A stretch of 64,000 nucleotides of DNA from assembly GCF_020217485.1 (NCBI RefSeq), contig NZ_JAEKMI010000011.1, positions 1 to 64,000 of the forward strand, written 5' to 3'. The DNA comes from Mycobacterium sp. WUMAC-067. Its GTDB lineage: Bacteria; Actinomycetota; Actinomycetes; Mycobacteriales; Mycobacteriaceae. Shown here piece by piece: positions 8,745 through 17,025 of this stretch (the stretch's first letter is position 1; each line of letters begins with the position of its first letter). The translations under genes were made by a program, and so were the position numbers. The notes beneath the pieces were generated by a model, which worked only from the letters and a program-made list of their open reading frames with translations, did no database searches and had not been told where the DNA came from.

Positions 8745-8760
8745 GCGGAGGACCCTCCGC
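8745..8760. promoter_or_regulatory. TetR operator 2 (GCGGAGG-AC-CCTCCGC)
   Basis: This perfect inverted repeat has 7-base arms and a 2-base spacer, again preceded by AAA. It lies 32 bases upstream of the aldo/keto reductase ATG, probably near its transcription start. Together with operator 1 it gives the consensus AAAGCGGAGGnnCCTCCG. Confidence 0.72.
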
Positions 8761-8792
8761 ATTCTCCAGTCTCTCACGATCAAGGGAGCACC

Positions 8793-9713
8793 ATGACAGA
8801 CCAACCCCGGCCCGGCGGCATCGGCACTCTCGGCACGGCGGACGTCGCCCGGATGGGCTACGGCACCATGCAACTGTTCGAGGCGTCCCCGCAGGACGCG
8901 GCCGCCGTGCTGCGGCGCGCGATCGAACTCGGCGTCAACCACATCGACACCGCGTCGTTCTACGGCCCCGGCGAGGTGGACCGCCGGATCCGCGCGGCGC
9001 TGGCGCCCTACCCGGACGACCTCGTCATCGTCAGCAAGGTCGGCGCCCGCTATACCGGCGACCAACCCATTCCGCTGGCCGCCGCCCAGAAGCCGGCCGA
9101 GCTGCGCGCCGCCGTGGAAGACGACCTGCGCCAACTCGGTCTGGACCGGATTCCGGTGGTCAACCTGCGCCGGCTCGATCTCGGTCCGGGACTGGCCGCC
9201 GAGGGCGACCAGGTCGTCGACCTCGATGACCAACTCGCCGAGATGATCGCCCTGCGCGACGAGGGCAAGATCGGCGGGATCGGGATCAGCGCCGTGCCGC
9301 TCGAGGTGGTGCAGCGCGCGCTGCCCGCCGGAATCGTCTGCGTGCAGAACGCCTACAGCCTGCTGGACCGCTCGCAAGAAGCGACGCTCGAGCTGTGCAA
9401 GGCCGAGGGCATCGCGTGGGTGCCGTACTTCCCGCTCGGTTCGGCCTTCCCGGGATTCCCGAAGGTCGGCGACGATCCGGTGGTGGCCGGCATCGCCGGG
9501 GAGTTGGGCGTCACCGGCGCCCAGGTCGGGTTGGCCTGGATCCTGGCGCACGCGCCGAACACGTTGCTGATCCCCGGCACCCGGTCGATCACCCACCTCG
9601 AGGAGAACCTCGGCGCGGCCGACGTGTCCCTGGACGCCGACGCGCTGGCACGGCTCGACGCCGTGGGCGCGACGGAGCCCCAGCCTCATGGCGTCGAGCC
9701 CTTCCAGAGGTAA
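8793..9713 (+). CDS. aldo/keto reductase, YdbC-like
   Basis: This is a 306-residue (beta/alpha)8 NADP-dependent oxidoreductase. HIDTASFYGPGEVD supplies the catalytic Asp and Tyr, and IVSKVGAR the Lys. The strand that normally ends in the fourth catalytic residue, His, reads VVNLRRLDL, with Arg at the His position as I read the alignment. This is a feature I associate with the YdbC/pyridoxal-reductase-like branch. NADP-binding residues lie in LIPGTRSITHLEENL near the C-terminus. The ATG follows AAGGGA. The divergent TetR gene and two operators imply induction by a small ligand. The substrate is unknown. Confidence 0.88.
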   Translation: MTDQPRPGGIGTLGTADVARMGYGTMQLFEASPQDAAAVLRRAIELGVNHIDTASFYGPGEVDRRIRAALAPYPDDLVIVSKVGARYTGDQPIPLAAAQKPAELRAAVEDDLRQLGLDRIPVVNLRRLDLGPGLAAEGDQVVDLDDQLAEMIALRDEGKIGGIGISAVPLEVVQRALPAGIVCVQNAYSLLDRSQEATLELCKAEGIAWVPYFPLGSAFPGFPKVGDDPVVAGIAGELGVTGAQVGLAWILAHAPNTLLIPGTRSITHLEENLGAADVSLDADALARLDAVGATEPQPHGVEPFQR

Positions 9714-9724
9714 CGTCGCTGCCT

Positions 9725-10180
9725 ATGGGAAGCGCCAACCGTGTCCGGCCGCCGTGGTGGCTGAAGCCGGCCAACAAGGTCTTCATCGGAATGTCTCGGC
9801 TGGGAATGCGTTTCGGCGGTGAGAGTCCGGTCGTCTTGACCGTGCCCGGCCGCACCTCCGGCGCCGCGCGGTTGACCCCGGTGACCCCGATGACCCTCGA
9901 CGGCGAGCGGTACGTCGTCGCCGGATTCCCCGGCGCCGACTGGGTGGCCAACGTGCGGGCGGCAGGCGAGGCGACGATCGCCCGCGGCCGGCACGTCGAG
10001 CGGGTGCGGATGGCCGAGTTGTCCCCCGAGGACGCGCGGCCCATCCTGCGGGCCTTCCCCACCGAGGTGCCCACCGGCGTCGGTTTCATGAAGCGGGCCG
10101 GCCTGGTCACCGACGGGCGCCCCGAAGAGTTCGAGGCGCTGGCCGGCCGCTGCGCCGTGTTCCGCCTGGACCCGGCATAG
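9725..10180 (+). CDS. deazaflavin (F420)-dependent nitroreductase family protein
   Basis: The 151-residue product is of the Ddn/split-barrel family. It shows LTVPGRTSGAARLTPV, the family's phosphate-contacting TxGRxSG segment, and VVAGFPGADWVANVRA. Such mycobacterial proteins use reduced cofactor F420 to reduce quinones or nitro compounds at the membrane. An amphipathic N-terminus (PPWWLKPANKVFIGMSRLG) could sit on the membrane. The gene starts 11 bases after the aldo/keto reductase stop and may share its transcript. The ATG at 9725 has only a weak upstream GGTAACG signal. Confidence 0.85.
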   Translation: MGSANRVRPPWWLKPANKVFIGMSRLGMRFGGESPVVLTVPGRTSGAARLTPVTPMTLDGERYVVAGFPGADWVANVRAAGEATIARGRHVERVRMAELSPEDARPILRAFPTEVPTGVGFMKRAGLVTDGRPEEFEALAGRCAVFRLDPA

Positions 10181-10193
10181 GAGTTCAAAACCC

Positions 10194-11096
10194 TTGAGCG
10201 ACAACCCCTTTGATGCGCAGGCGTGGCGTCCCGTCAACGGCTTCGACGACCTGACCGACATCACCTACCACCGGCACGTCGACGACGCGACGGTGCGGGT
10301 GGCGTTCAACCGGCCCGAGGTGCGCAACGCGTTCCGGCCGCACACCGTCGACGAGCTCTACCGGGTGCTCGACCACGCCCGGATGTCCCCCGACGTGGGC
10401 GTGGTGTTGCTGACCGGCAACGGCCCCTCCCCCAAGGACGGCGGCTGGGCGTTCTGCTCCGGCGGGGATCAGCGCATCCGCGGGCGCAGCGGCTACCAGT
10501 ACGCCAGCGGCGAGACCGCCGACACCGTCGACCCCGCCCGCGCAGGCCGGCTGCACATCCTCGAGGTGCAGCGGCTGATCCGGTTCATGCCCAAGGTGGT
10601 CATCTGCCTGGTCAACGGGTGGGCGGCTGGCGGCGGGCACAGCCTGCACGTGGTCTGCGACCTCACCCTGGCCAGCCGCGAGCACGCCCGGTTCAAGCAG
10701 ACCGACGCCGACGTGGGCAGCTTCGACGGCGGCTACGGCAGCGCGTATCTGGCCCGCCAGGTGGGCCAGAAGTTCGCCCGCGAGGTCTTCTTTCTCGGCC
10801 GGGTCTACACCGCCGAGCAGATGCATCACATGGGCGCGGTCAACGCCGTCGTCGACCATGCGGAGCTGGAGTCGGAAGCGATCCAGTGGGCGCGCGAGAT
10901 CAACGCCAAATCCCCTCAGGCGCAACGCATGCTGAAGTTCGCGTTCAACCTGCTCGACGACGGCCTGGTGGGCCAGCAGCTGTTCGCGGGCGAGGCCACC
11001 CGGCTGGCGTACATGACCGACGAGGCCGTCGAGGGCCGCGACGCCTTCTTAGAAAAGCGGGACCCCGACTGGAGCCGGTTTCCCCGGTACTTCTGA
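10194..11096 (+). CDS. menB: 1,4-dihydroxy-2-naphthoyl-CoA synthase (MenB)
   Basis: MenB cyclises o-succinylbenzoyl-CoA in menaquinone synthesis. The 300-residue crotonase-fold protein is almost identical to the M. tuberculosis enzyme as I remember it. It has WAFCSGGDQRIRGRSGY for the oxyanion hole, VNGWAAGGGHSLHVVCDL, and KQTDADVGSFDGGYGS with the catalytic Asp. The TTG start follows AGGAG at normal spacing. It gives an N-terminus of SDNPFDAQAW, about 14 residues shorter than the annotated M. tuberculosis protein. It sits 13 bases after the nitroreductase-like gene and begins a plus-strand run to menE. Confidence 0.96.
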   Translation: MSDNPFDAQAWRPVNGFDDLTDITYHRHVDDATVRVAFNRPEVRNAFRPHTVDELYRVLDHARMSPDVGVVLLTGNGPSPKDGGWAFCSGGDQRIRGRSGYQYASGETADTVDPARAGRLHILEVQRLIRFMPKVVICLVNGWAAGGGHSLHVVCDLTLASREHARFKQTDADVGSFDGGYGSAYLARQVGQKFAREVFFLGRVYTAEQMHHMGAVNAVVDHAELESEAIQWAREINAKSPQAQRMLKFAFNLLDDGLVGQQLFAGEATRLAYMTDEAVEGRDAFLEKRDPDWSRFPRYF

Positions 11097-11125
11097 GGCC
11101 GCCCGCCCGCCTAGACTCGCGTCCC

Positions 11126-12022
11126 GTGAGTAAGAGTCCGCTACGCCGGTTCGCCGACCAGCTGGTGCTGGCCACCATGCGACCGCCCATGGCCCCGCAG
11201 GTGCTGGTCAACCGGCCGCTGATCAAGCCGATCGACCTGGCGGGCAAGCGCATCGTGCTCACCGGGGCGTCGTCGGGGATCGGCGAGGCCGCGGCCGAGC
11301 AGTTCGCCCGCGAGGGCGCCACGGTGGTGGTCGTCGCCCGGCGCCAGGAGCTGCTGGACGCGCTGGCCGCGCGGATCACCGCGGCCGGCGGTGAGGCCAC
11401 GGCGATCGCGTGCGACGTCTCGGACATGGACGCCGTCGACGCGCTCGTCGCCGACGTCGAGAAGCGGCTCGGCGGCGTCGACATCCTGATCAACAACGCC
11501 GGCCGCTCCATCCGCCGGCCGCTGGCCGAGTCGCTGGAACGCTGGCACGACGTCGAACGCACCATGGTGCTCAACTACTACGCGCCGTTGCGGCTGATTC
11601 GCGGCCTGGCGCCGGGGATGATCGAGCGCGGCGACGGCCACATCATCAACGTCTCGACGTGGGGGGTGCTCTCGGAGGCCTCACCGCTGTTCTCGGTGTA
11701 CAACGCGTCGAAGGCGGCGCTGTCGACGGTGAGCCGGGTCGTCGAAACGGAGTGGGGCGAGCGGGGTGTGCACTCCACGACGCTGTACTACCCGCTGGTG
11801 GCCACCCCGATGATCGCGCCGACGAAGGCCTACGAGGGCATGCCGGCGCTGACGCCGGAGGAGGCCGGCGAGTGGATGATCACCGCCGCCCGCACCCGGC
11901 CGGTGCGCATCGCACCGCGGATGGCGATCGCGGCCAAGGCGCTGGACACCTTCGGCCCCCGCTGGGTCAACGCCATGCTGCAACGCCAGCGAATCCAGCC
12001 CAATCGCACGGGCGACAGCTGA
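11126..12022 (+). CDS. short-chain dehydrogenase/reductase (Rv0547c-like)
   Basis: This is a 298-residue classical SDR. After a 40-residue N-terminal extension come the cofactor-binding TGASSGIGEAA, the NNAG motif in DILINNAGRS, the catalytic Ser in INVSTWGVL, and YNASKAAL with the Tyr-x3-Lys pair. The extension (VLATMRPPMAPQVLVNRPLI) and the C-terminal tail resemble membrane-associated SDRs acting on lipids, but the substrate is unknown. The GTG start (VSKSPLRRFADQ) lies 29 bases after menB. The glyoxalase-fold gene follows 41 bases downstream. Confidence 0.88.
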   Translation: MSKSPLRRFADQLVLATMRPPMAPQVLVNRPLIKPIDLAGKRIVLTGASSGIGEAAAEQFAREGATVVVVARRQELLDALAARITAAGGEATAIACDVSDMDAVDALVADVEKRLGGVDILINNAGRSIRRPLAESLERWHDVERTMVLNYYAPLRLIRGLAPGMIERGDGHIINVSTWGVLSEASPLFSVYNASKAALSTVSRVVETEWGERGVHSTTLYYPLVATPMIAPTKAYEGMPALTPEEAGEWMITAARTRPVRIAPRMAIAAKALDTFGPRWVNAMLQRQRIQPNRTGDS

Positions 12023-12063
12023 GCCGACCGGGCTCGATCAGGCTGTGTGATAGACACGAGGCT

Positions 12064-12471
12064 ATGGAGATCCTGGCCAGCCGGATGCTGCTCCGGCCGG
12101 CGGACTATCAGCAGTCGCTGGCCTTCTACCGCGACCAGATCGGCCTGGCGATAGCCCGTGAATACGGCGGCGGCACAGTGTTTTTCGCGGGGCAGTCGCT
12201 GCTGGAGCTGGCCGGATACGGCTCCCCGGACCACTCCCGCGGCCCGTTCCCCGGCGCGCTGTGGCTGCAGGTCCGCGACCTCGAGGCGACCCAGGCCGAG
12301 CTGCGCGGTCGCGGCGTGTCGATCGCCCGCGAGGCACGCCAGGAACCCTGGGGCCTGCACGAGATGCACGTGCTCGACCCCGACGGGATCACGCTCATTT
12401 TCCTTCAGATCCCCGCGGACCACCCGCTGCGCCGCGACACCCGAGGTGAACGGCAGGGAAACGCCGGTTAA
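12064..12471 (+). CDS. glyoxalase/VOC-superfamily protein (Rv0546c-like)
   Basis: A 135-residue single-module VOC protein. Paired beta-alpha-beta-beta-beta units run MEILASRMLLRPAD...LAFYRDQIG and ALWLQVRDLEATQAEL...GLHEMHVLDPDGITLIF. Conserved acidic positions in LLELAG and the Glu of HEMHVLDPDG type suggest a metal site, although the full H/E set is not obvious. Such proteins serve as glyoxalases, dioxygenases or antibiotic-binding proteins. No reaction can be assigned. The gene lies between the SDR and pitA, conserved in order in mycobacteria. Confidence 0.82.
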   Translation: MEILASRMLLRPADYQQSLAFYRDQIGLAIAREYGGGTVFFAGQSLLELAGYGSPDHSRGPFPGALWLQVRDLEATQAELRGRGVSIAREARQEPWGLHEMHVLDPDGITLIFLQIPADHPLRRDTRGERQGNAG

Positions 12472-12568
12472 CTGAGAGGTAACATCTGGCGACGACTCAA
12501 GGTCAACCCGCGTTTCAGGTCATGCCGCATTCGACAATGGATTGCCCCTACCACCAGAATCAGGCCCT

Positions 12569-13810
12569 GTGAACATCCAATTGTTCCTCTTGATCATCGT
12601 CGTAATCACGGCACTGGCTTTCGATTTCACCAACGGCTTCCACGACACGGGCAACGCGATGGCGACCTCCATCGCCAGTGGAGCGCTCAAGCCCAAAACG
12701 GCGGTTCTGCTCTCGGCGGTACTGAATCTGGTGGGCGCGTTCATGTCCACCGCGGTGGCCGCGACGATCGCCAAGGGCCTCATCGACGCCAACATCGTGA
12801 CGCTGGAACTCGTGTTCGCCGGCCTGGTCGGCGGCGTCGTCTGGAACCTGCTGACCTGGCTCCTCGGTATCCCCTCGAGTTCGTCGCACGCCTTGATTGG
12901 CGGCATCGTCGGCGCCACGATCGCCGCCGTCGGCGCGCACGGGGTGATCTGGAAGGGCGTGATCTCCAAGGCCATCATCCCGGCCGTCGTGTCGGCGATT
13001 TTGGCCATCGCGATCGGCGCGGTCGCCACCTGGCTGGTCTACCGGATCACCCGCGGCGTCCCGAAGGCGCGCACCGAAGCGGGCTTCCGGCGCGGCCAGA
13101 TCGGCTCGGCGTCGCTCGTCTCGCTGGCACACGGCACCAACGACGCGCAGAAGACGATGGGCATCATCTTCCTGGCGCTGATCTCCTACGGCTCGGTCAG
13201 CAAGACCGCCACCATGCCGCCGCTGTGGGTCATCGTGAGCTGCGCGCTGGCGATGGCGACCGGCACCTACCTCGGCGGGTGGCGCATCATCCGCACCCTG
13301 GGCAAGGGCCTGGTCGAGATCCAGTCGCCGCAGGGCATGGCCGCCGAGTCCTCCTCGGCCGCGGTGATCCTGCTGTCGGCCCACTTCGGCTACGCGCTGT
13401 CGACCACTCAGGTGTGCACCGGCTCGGTGCTGGGCAGCGGGCTGGGCAAGCCCGGCGGCGAGGTCCGCTGGGGCGTCGCCGGCCGCATGGGGGTCGCCTG
13501 GCTGGTCACCCTCCCGCTGGCCGGGCTGGTCGGCGCCTTCACCTACGAGATCGTGCACCTGATCGGCGGCTACCCCGGCGCGATCGTCGGTTTCGCGCTG
13601 CTGGTCGCGGTCTCGGCCACCATCTACATCCGGTCGCGCAAGGTCAAGGTCGACCACCACAACGTCAACGCCGAATGGAAGGGCGATCTGACCAGCGGGC
13701 TGGACACGGCCGACGACCGGCGCCCGCCCACCCACACCGGGCCCCCGTTCGGCGACATGTCCACCCGGTACGACTCCGACGACCCGTCGCTGAAAGCGAA
13801 CGCCTCATGA
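12569..13810 (+). CDS. pitA: low-affinity inorganic phosphate transporter PitA
   Basis: PiT-family proteins import phosphate (as metal-phosphate) with protons. This 413-residue polytopic protein carries both halves of the internal duplication: DFTNGFHDTGNAMATSI near the N-terminus and SLAHGTNDAQKTMG in the second half. Both carry the signature Asn/Asp residues. LLGIPSSSSHALIGGI is a further PiT hallmark. The GTG start (VNIQLFLLIIVV) follows a short leader; a TTG 27 bases upstream is in frame but has no better signal. The stop overlaps the ATG of the next gene (ATGA), indicating coupling. The C-terminal 60 residues are hydrophilic. Confidence 0.94.
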   Translation: MNIQLFLLIIVVITALAFDFTNGFHDTGNAMATSIASGALKPKTAVLLSAVLNLVGAFMSTAVAATIAKGLIDANIVTLELVFAGLVGGVVWNLLTWLLGIPSSSSHALIGGIVGATIAAVGAHGVIWKGVISKAIIPAVVSAILAIAIGAVATWLVYRITRGVPKARTEAGFRRGQIGSASLVSLAHGTNDAQKTMGIIFLALISYGSVSKTATMPPLWVIVSCALAMATGTYLGGWRIIRTLGKGLVEIQSPQGMAAESSSAAVILLSAHFGYALSTTQVCTGSVLGSGLGKPGGEVRWGVAGRMGVAWLVTLPLAGLVGAFTYEIVHLIGGYPGAIVGFALLVAVSATIYIRSRKVKVDHHNVNAEWKGDLTSGLDTADDRRPPTHTGPPFGDMSTRYDSDDPSLKANAS

Positions 13811-14118
13811 GCCACATCGGCGACTGGTTCAACTACCAGGCCAGCCTGAAGATTCTGCTCTTCGCCATGCTGGCCGGCGCCGCCCTGCCGGGGTTGTTCG
13901 CCCTCGGGATCCGGCTGCAGTCCGCGGGTGCCGGCGACATCAATCTGGACGGCGCCAGCAACGGCTCGGCCCCGAGGCGCAACCCGATGCTGACCGCACT
14001 GGCGTGGACCATCTACGCGCTGGTCATCGCGGTGATCGTACTGGCCTTGCTCTACATTGCCCGGGACTTCATCGCCCATCACACTGGCTATCCGCTACTC
14101 GGAGCGAAACCCAAGTAG
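13807..14118 (+). CDS. small two-helix membrane protein coupled to pitA (Rv0544c-like)
   Basis: A 103-residue protein with hydrophobic stretches at about residues 15-37 (ILLFAMLAGAALPGLFALGI) and 63-86 (LAWTIYALVIAVIVLALLYI), separated by a polar loop. Its ATG overlaps the pitA stop by four bases. Translational coupling and the constant neighbourhood suggest it assists or regulates the phosphate transporter, but no family function is known to me. Confidence 0.85.
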   Translation: MSHIGDWFNYQASLKILLFAMLAGAALPGLFALGIRLQSAGAGDINLDGASNGSAPRRNPMLTALAWTIYALVIAVIVLALLYIARDFIAHHTGYPLLGAKPK

Positions 14119-14186
14119 CATCGTTCAATGCCCACCGAGTTGCCCACCGAGTTGGCGAACCGGACGCCGGGGAGAGCTGTATCCGC

Positions 14187-14489
14187 GTGAATGGATTTCT
14201 CAATTCCATCGTTTCGTGGCTCCGCGCGGGTTACCCCGACGGCGTGCCACCCACCGACACGTTCCCGGTGCTCGCGCTGCTGGCCCGCCGGTTGTCCAAC
14301 GGCGAAGCCAAGGCCGTGGCTTGCGAGCTGGTTCGGCGCGGCGAGTTCGACGACGTCGACATCGGCGTGCTGATCACCCAGATCACCGACGAGCTGCCCT
14401 CGCCCGAGGACGTCGAGCGGGTGCGGGTGCGGTTGGCGGCCCAGGGCTGGCCGTTCGACGACGCCGACCAGGCCGGGGACCCCGCATAG
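14187..14489 (+). CDS. DUF3349 protein (Rv0543c-like)
   Basis: A 100-residue soluble helical protein beginning VNGFLNSIVSWLRAGYPDGVPPTDTFPV and ending with DELPSPEDVERVRVRLAAQGWPFDD, both typical of DUF3349. This family is largely confined to mycobacteria and relatives. Several members have structures but no biochemical role. The GTG start is 68 bases after the preceding stop. The stop lies just upstream of menE and both frames run on continuously there. Confidence 0.88.
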   Translation: MNGFLNSIVSWLRAGYPDGVPPTDTFPVLALLARRLSNGEAKAVACELVRRGEFDDVDIGVLITQITDELPSPEDVERVRVRLAAQGWPFDDADQAGDPA

Positions 14490-14557
14490 CCGTACTGCGC
14501 GCGCTGCACGTCCCGCCGGGCTCGGCGGTCGGGACGCTGTTACCCGCCTTGGAAGGC

Positions 14558-15643
14558 GTGCTGGAGGGACGCGACCCCGCGCTGGTGGCCGTCGGTGACG
14601 ACCGCGAGTCGGAAGTGCTGCGGGCGGGGCTGCGGGTCGGGGAGGCGATCGACGACGACGTCGCCTTGGTGGCGGCCACGTCGGGCACCACCGGCACCCC
14701 GAAGGGCGCCCTGCTGACCGCCGCCGCGCTGCGGGCCAGCGCCGCGGCCACCCACGACCGTCTCGGCGGGCCGGGCAGCTGGCTGCTCGCCTTGCCGCCA
14801 CACCACATCGCCGGGGTGCAGGTGCTGGTCCGCAGCCTGCTCGCCGGAACGACGCCGGTCGAGGTGGACGTCTCCGCAGGATTTGATGTCGCCGAATTGC
14901 CCAGGGTCATCGGCGCTTTGGGCCCCGGCCGGAGATACACCTCGCTGGTCGCCGCGCAGCTGGCGAAGGCGCTCACCGACCCGGCGGCCGCGGCGGCCCT
15001 CGCCGAACTCGACGCCGTGCTGCTCGGCGGCGGGCCCGCCCCACAACCCGTCCTGGACGCCGCGGCCGCGGCCGGAATCACCGTGGTGCGCACCTACGGC
15101 ATGAGCGAGACCGCCGGCGGGTGCGTGTACGACGGCGTCCCGCTCGCCGGGGTGCGGCTGAAGGTGGCCGACGGGCGCATCGTCATCGGCGGCGCGACGG
15201 TGGCCAAGGGCTACCGCAATCCCGTCGACCCGGACCCGTTCGCCGAGCCCGGCTGGTTCGCGACCGGCGACCTCGGCGCCCTCGACGGCGCGGGCGTGCT
15301 GACGGTCCTGGGCCGCGCCGACGACGCGATCAGCACCGGCGGGCTGACCGTGCTGCCGCAACCCGTCGAGGCGGCGCTGTGCCGCCACCCCGCCGTGAGC
15401 GAGTGCGCGGTGTTCGGGCTGCCCGACGAACGCCTGGGGCAACGGGTGGTCGCCGCGATCGTGCTGAAGGACGGCTGCGTGCCGCCGACCCTGGACGCGC
15501 TGCGCGCCCACGTGACACGCACCCTGGACGCCACCGCCGCGCCGCGCGAGGTGCACTTGGTCGACGCGCTGCCGCGCCGCGGCATCGGCAAGGTCGACCG
15601 CGCGGCGTTGGTGCGCCGCTTCGCCGGCGCGAGCGATCAATAG
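14558..15643 (+). CDS. menE: o-succinylbenzoate-CoA ligase (MenE), short form
   Basis: MenE adenylates o-succinylbenzoate and makes the CoA thioester used by MenB. The 361-residue product has AATSGTTGTPKGALL (P-loop), RTYGMSETAGG (adenine motif), GWFATGDLG (hinge) and the catalytic Lys in PRRGIGKVDRAAL. It is short for the family (usually 450 or more), because the N-terminal subdomain before the P-loop is nearly absent. M. tuberculosis MenE is similarly short. The GTG at 14558 is a working choice and a TTG at 14549 is also in frame. The frame is open further back with protein-like sequence (LRALHVPPGSAVGTLLPAL) directly after the DUF3349 stop, so a rarer upstream initiation is possible. Confidence 0.88.
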   Translation: MLEGRDPALVAVGDDRESEVLRAGLRVGEAIDDDVALVAATSGTTGTPKGALLTAAALRASAAATHDRLGGPGSWLLALPPHHIAGVQVLVRSLLAGTTPVEVDVSAGFDVAELPRVIGALGPGRRYTSLVAAQLAKALTDPAAAAALAELDAVLLGGGPAPQPVLDAAAAAGITVVRTYGMSETAGGCVYDGVPLAGVRLKVADGRIVIGGATVAKGYRNPVDPDPFAEPGWFATGDLGALDGAGVLTVLGRADDAISTGGLTVLPQPVEAALCRHPAVSECAVFGLPDERLGQRVVAAIVLKDGCVPPTLDALRAHVTRTLDATAAPREVHLVDALPRRGIGKVDRAALVRRFAGASDQ

Positions 15644-15654
15644 GCTGTGCGTCC

Positions 15655-17019
15655 GTGAGGCTCGCTCGACGGGAGGCAGTGCGGGACGCCGTCGCGGCCG
15701 TGGCCGGGGCGGCGCTGGTGGCGGCGGCGTTCCTGCTGCCGCGGATGAACCCGGGGGTGCGGCCGCGCCTCGACGTCGGGCGGGAACAGTTCGCCACCCA
15801 CGCCGGCGCCGCGCCGATCTTCGGCGAATGGCTGATCCACGCCGGCTGGGGAACCGGCCCGGCCATCGCCCTGGCCGTCGCCGCCGTCGCGTGGGGACCG
15901 ATTCTGGCGCAACGGCTTTCGTGGCGCGCGTTGACGCTGGGCAGCTGGGCGCTCGCCGGCGGGTGGGCGTTCGCGCTGGCGATGATCGACGGCTGGCAGC
16001 GCGGCTTCGCCGGCCGTTTGACCACCCGGGACGAATACCTGTCGCAAGTGCCGGGCATCACCGACATTCCAGCCACGCTGCGCACGTTCTCCAGCCGGAT
16101 CGTGGATTACCAACCGCATTCGTGGACCACCCACGTGTCCGGGCATCCGCCCGGTGCGTTGCTGACGTTCGTCTGGCTGGACCGCATGGGTTTGCACGGC
16201 GGCGCCTGGGCCGGGCTGCTGTGCCTACTGGTCGGCTCCAGCGCCGCCGCCGCGGTGGTGATCGCCGTGCGCGCGCTGGCGGACGAGGCGACCGCGCGGC
16301 GGGCCGCCCCGTTCGTGGCGCTGGCGCCGACGGCGATCTGGGTGGCCGTCTCCGCCGACGGATACTTCGCCGGGGTGGCCGCGTGGGGTATCGCGCTGCT
16401 GGCCGTGGCGGTGCACCGCCCGGTCCGGTTCCCCGCCCTGACCGCCGCGGGCGCCGGGCTGCTGCTGGGCTGGGGCGTGTTCTGCAACTACGGCCTGATG
16501 CTGATGGGCCTGCCGGCGGCGGCGGTGTTGGCGTCCGCGGCGGACTGGAGGGCGATCCTGCGGGCGCTCGGCCCGGCGGCCCTGGCCGCGATCGGGGTGG
16601 CGGTGGCCTTCGCCGTCGCGGGGTTCTACTGGTTCGACGGCTATCACCTTGTGCAGCAACGCTATTGGCAGGGCATCGCCAAGGACCGACCCTTTCAGTA
16701 TTGGAGCTGGGCCAACCTGGCGTGCGTGGTCTGCGCGATCGGCTTGGGCGGTGTCGCCGGCCTCGGGCGGGTGTTCGACGGGGACGCCATCCGTCGCCGC
16801 TCCGGGTTTCACCTGGTGCTGTTGGGCGTGCTGGCCGCGATCGTGTGCGCGGACCTGAGCATGCTCAGCAAGGCCGAGGTGGAGCGCATCTGGCTGCCGT
16901 TCACCATCTGGCTCACCGCGGCCGCCGCGCTGCTGCCCGTCCGGTCGCACCGGATCTGGCTGGCGCTCAACGCCGTCGGCGCCGTGGCGCTCAACACGAT
17001 CATCTTGACGAACTGGTAG
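15655..17019 (+). CDS. polytopic membrane protein, GT-C-like (Rv0541c-like)
   Basis: A 454-residue integral membrane protein with about ten hydrophobic segments. A long extracytoplasmic loop after the first segment contains the LTTRDEYLSQVPGI and YQPHSWTTHVSGHPPG stretches. This arrangement recalls polyprenyl-phosphate-dependent GT-C glycosyltransferases, where acidic and His residues of the first loop act in catalysis. No canonical DxD is evident, so this is a structural guess. The GTG start lies 11 bases after menE. It is convergent with the glycosyltransferase pair on the minus strand, 6 bases from their end. Confidence 0.82.
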   Translation: MRLARREAVRDAVAAVAGAALVAAAFLLPRMNPGVRPRLDVGREQFATHAGAAPIFGEWLIHAGWGTGPAIALAVAAVAWGPILAQRLSWRALTLGSWALAGGWAFALAMIDGWQRGFAGRLTTRDEYLSQVPGITDIPATLRTFSSRIVDYQPHSWTTHVSGHPPGALLTFVWLDRMGLHGGAWAGLLCLLVGSSAAAAVVIAVRALADEATARRAAPFVALAPTAIWVAVSADGYFAGVAAWGIALLAVAVHRPVRFPALTAAGAGLLLGWGVFCNYGLMLMGLPAAAVLASAADWRAILRALGPAALAAIGVAVAFAVAGFYWFDGYHLVQQRYWQGIAKDRPFQYWSWANLACVVCAIGLGGVAGLGRVFDGDAIRRRSGFHLVLLGVLAAIVCADLSMLSKAEVERIWLPFTIWLTAAAALLPVRSHRIWLALNAVGAVALNTIILTNW

Positions 17020-17025
17020 GGGCGG

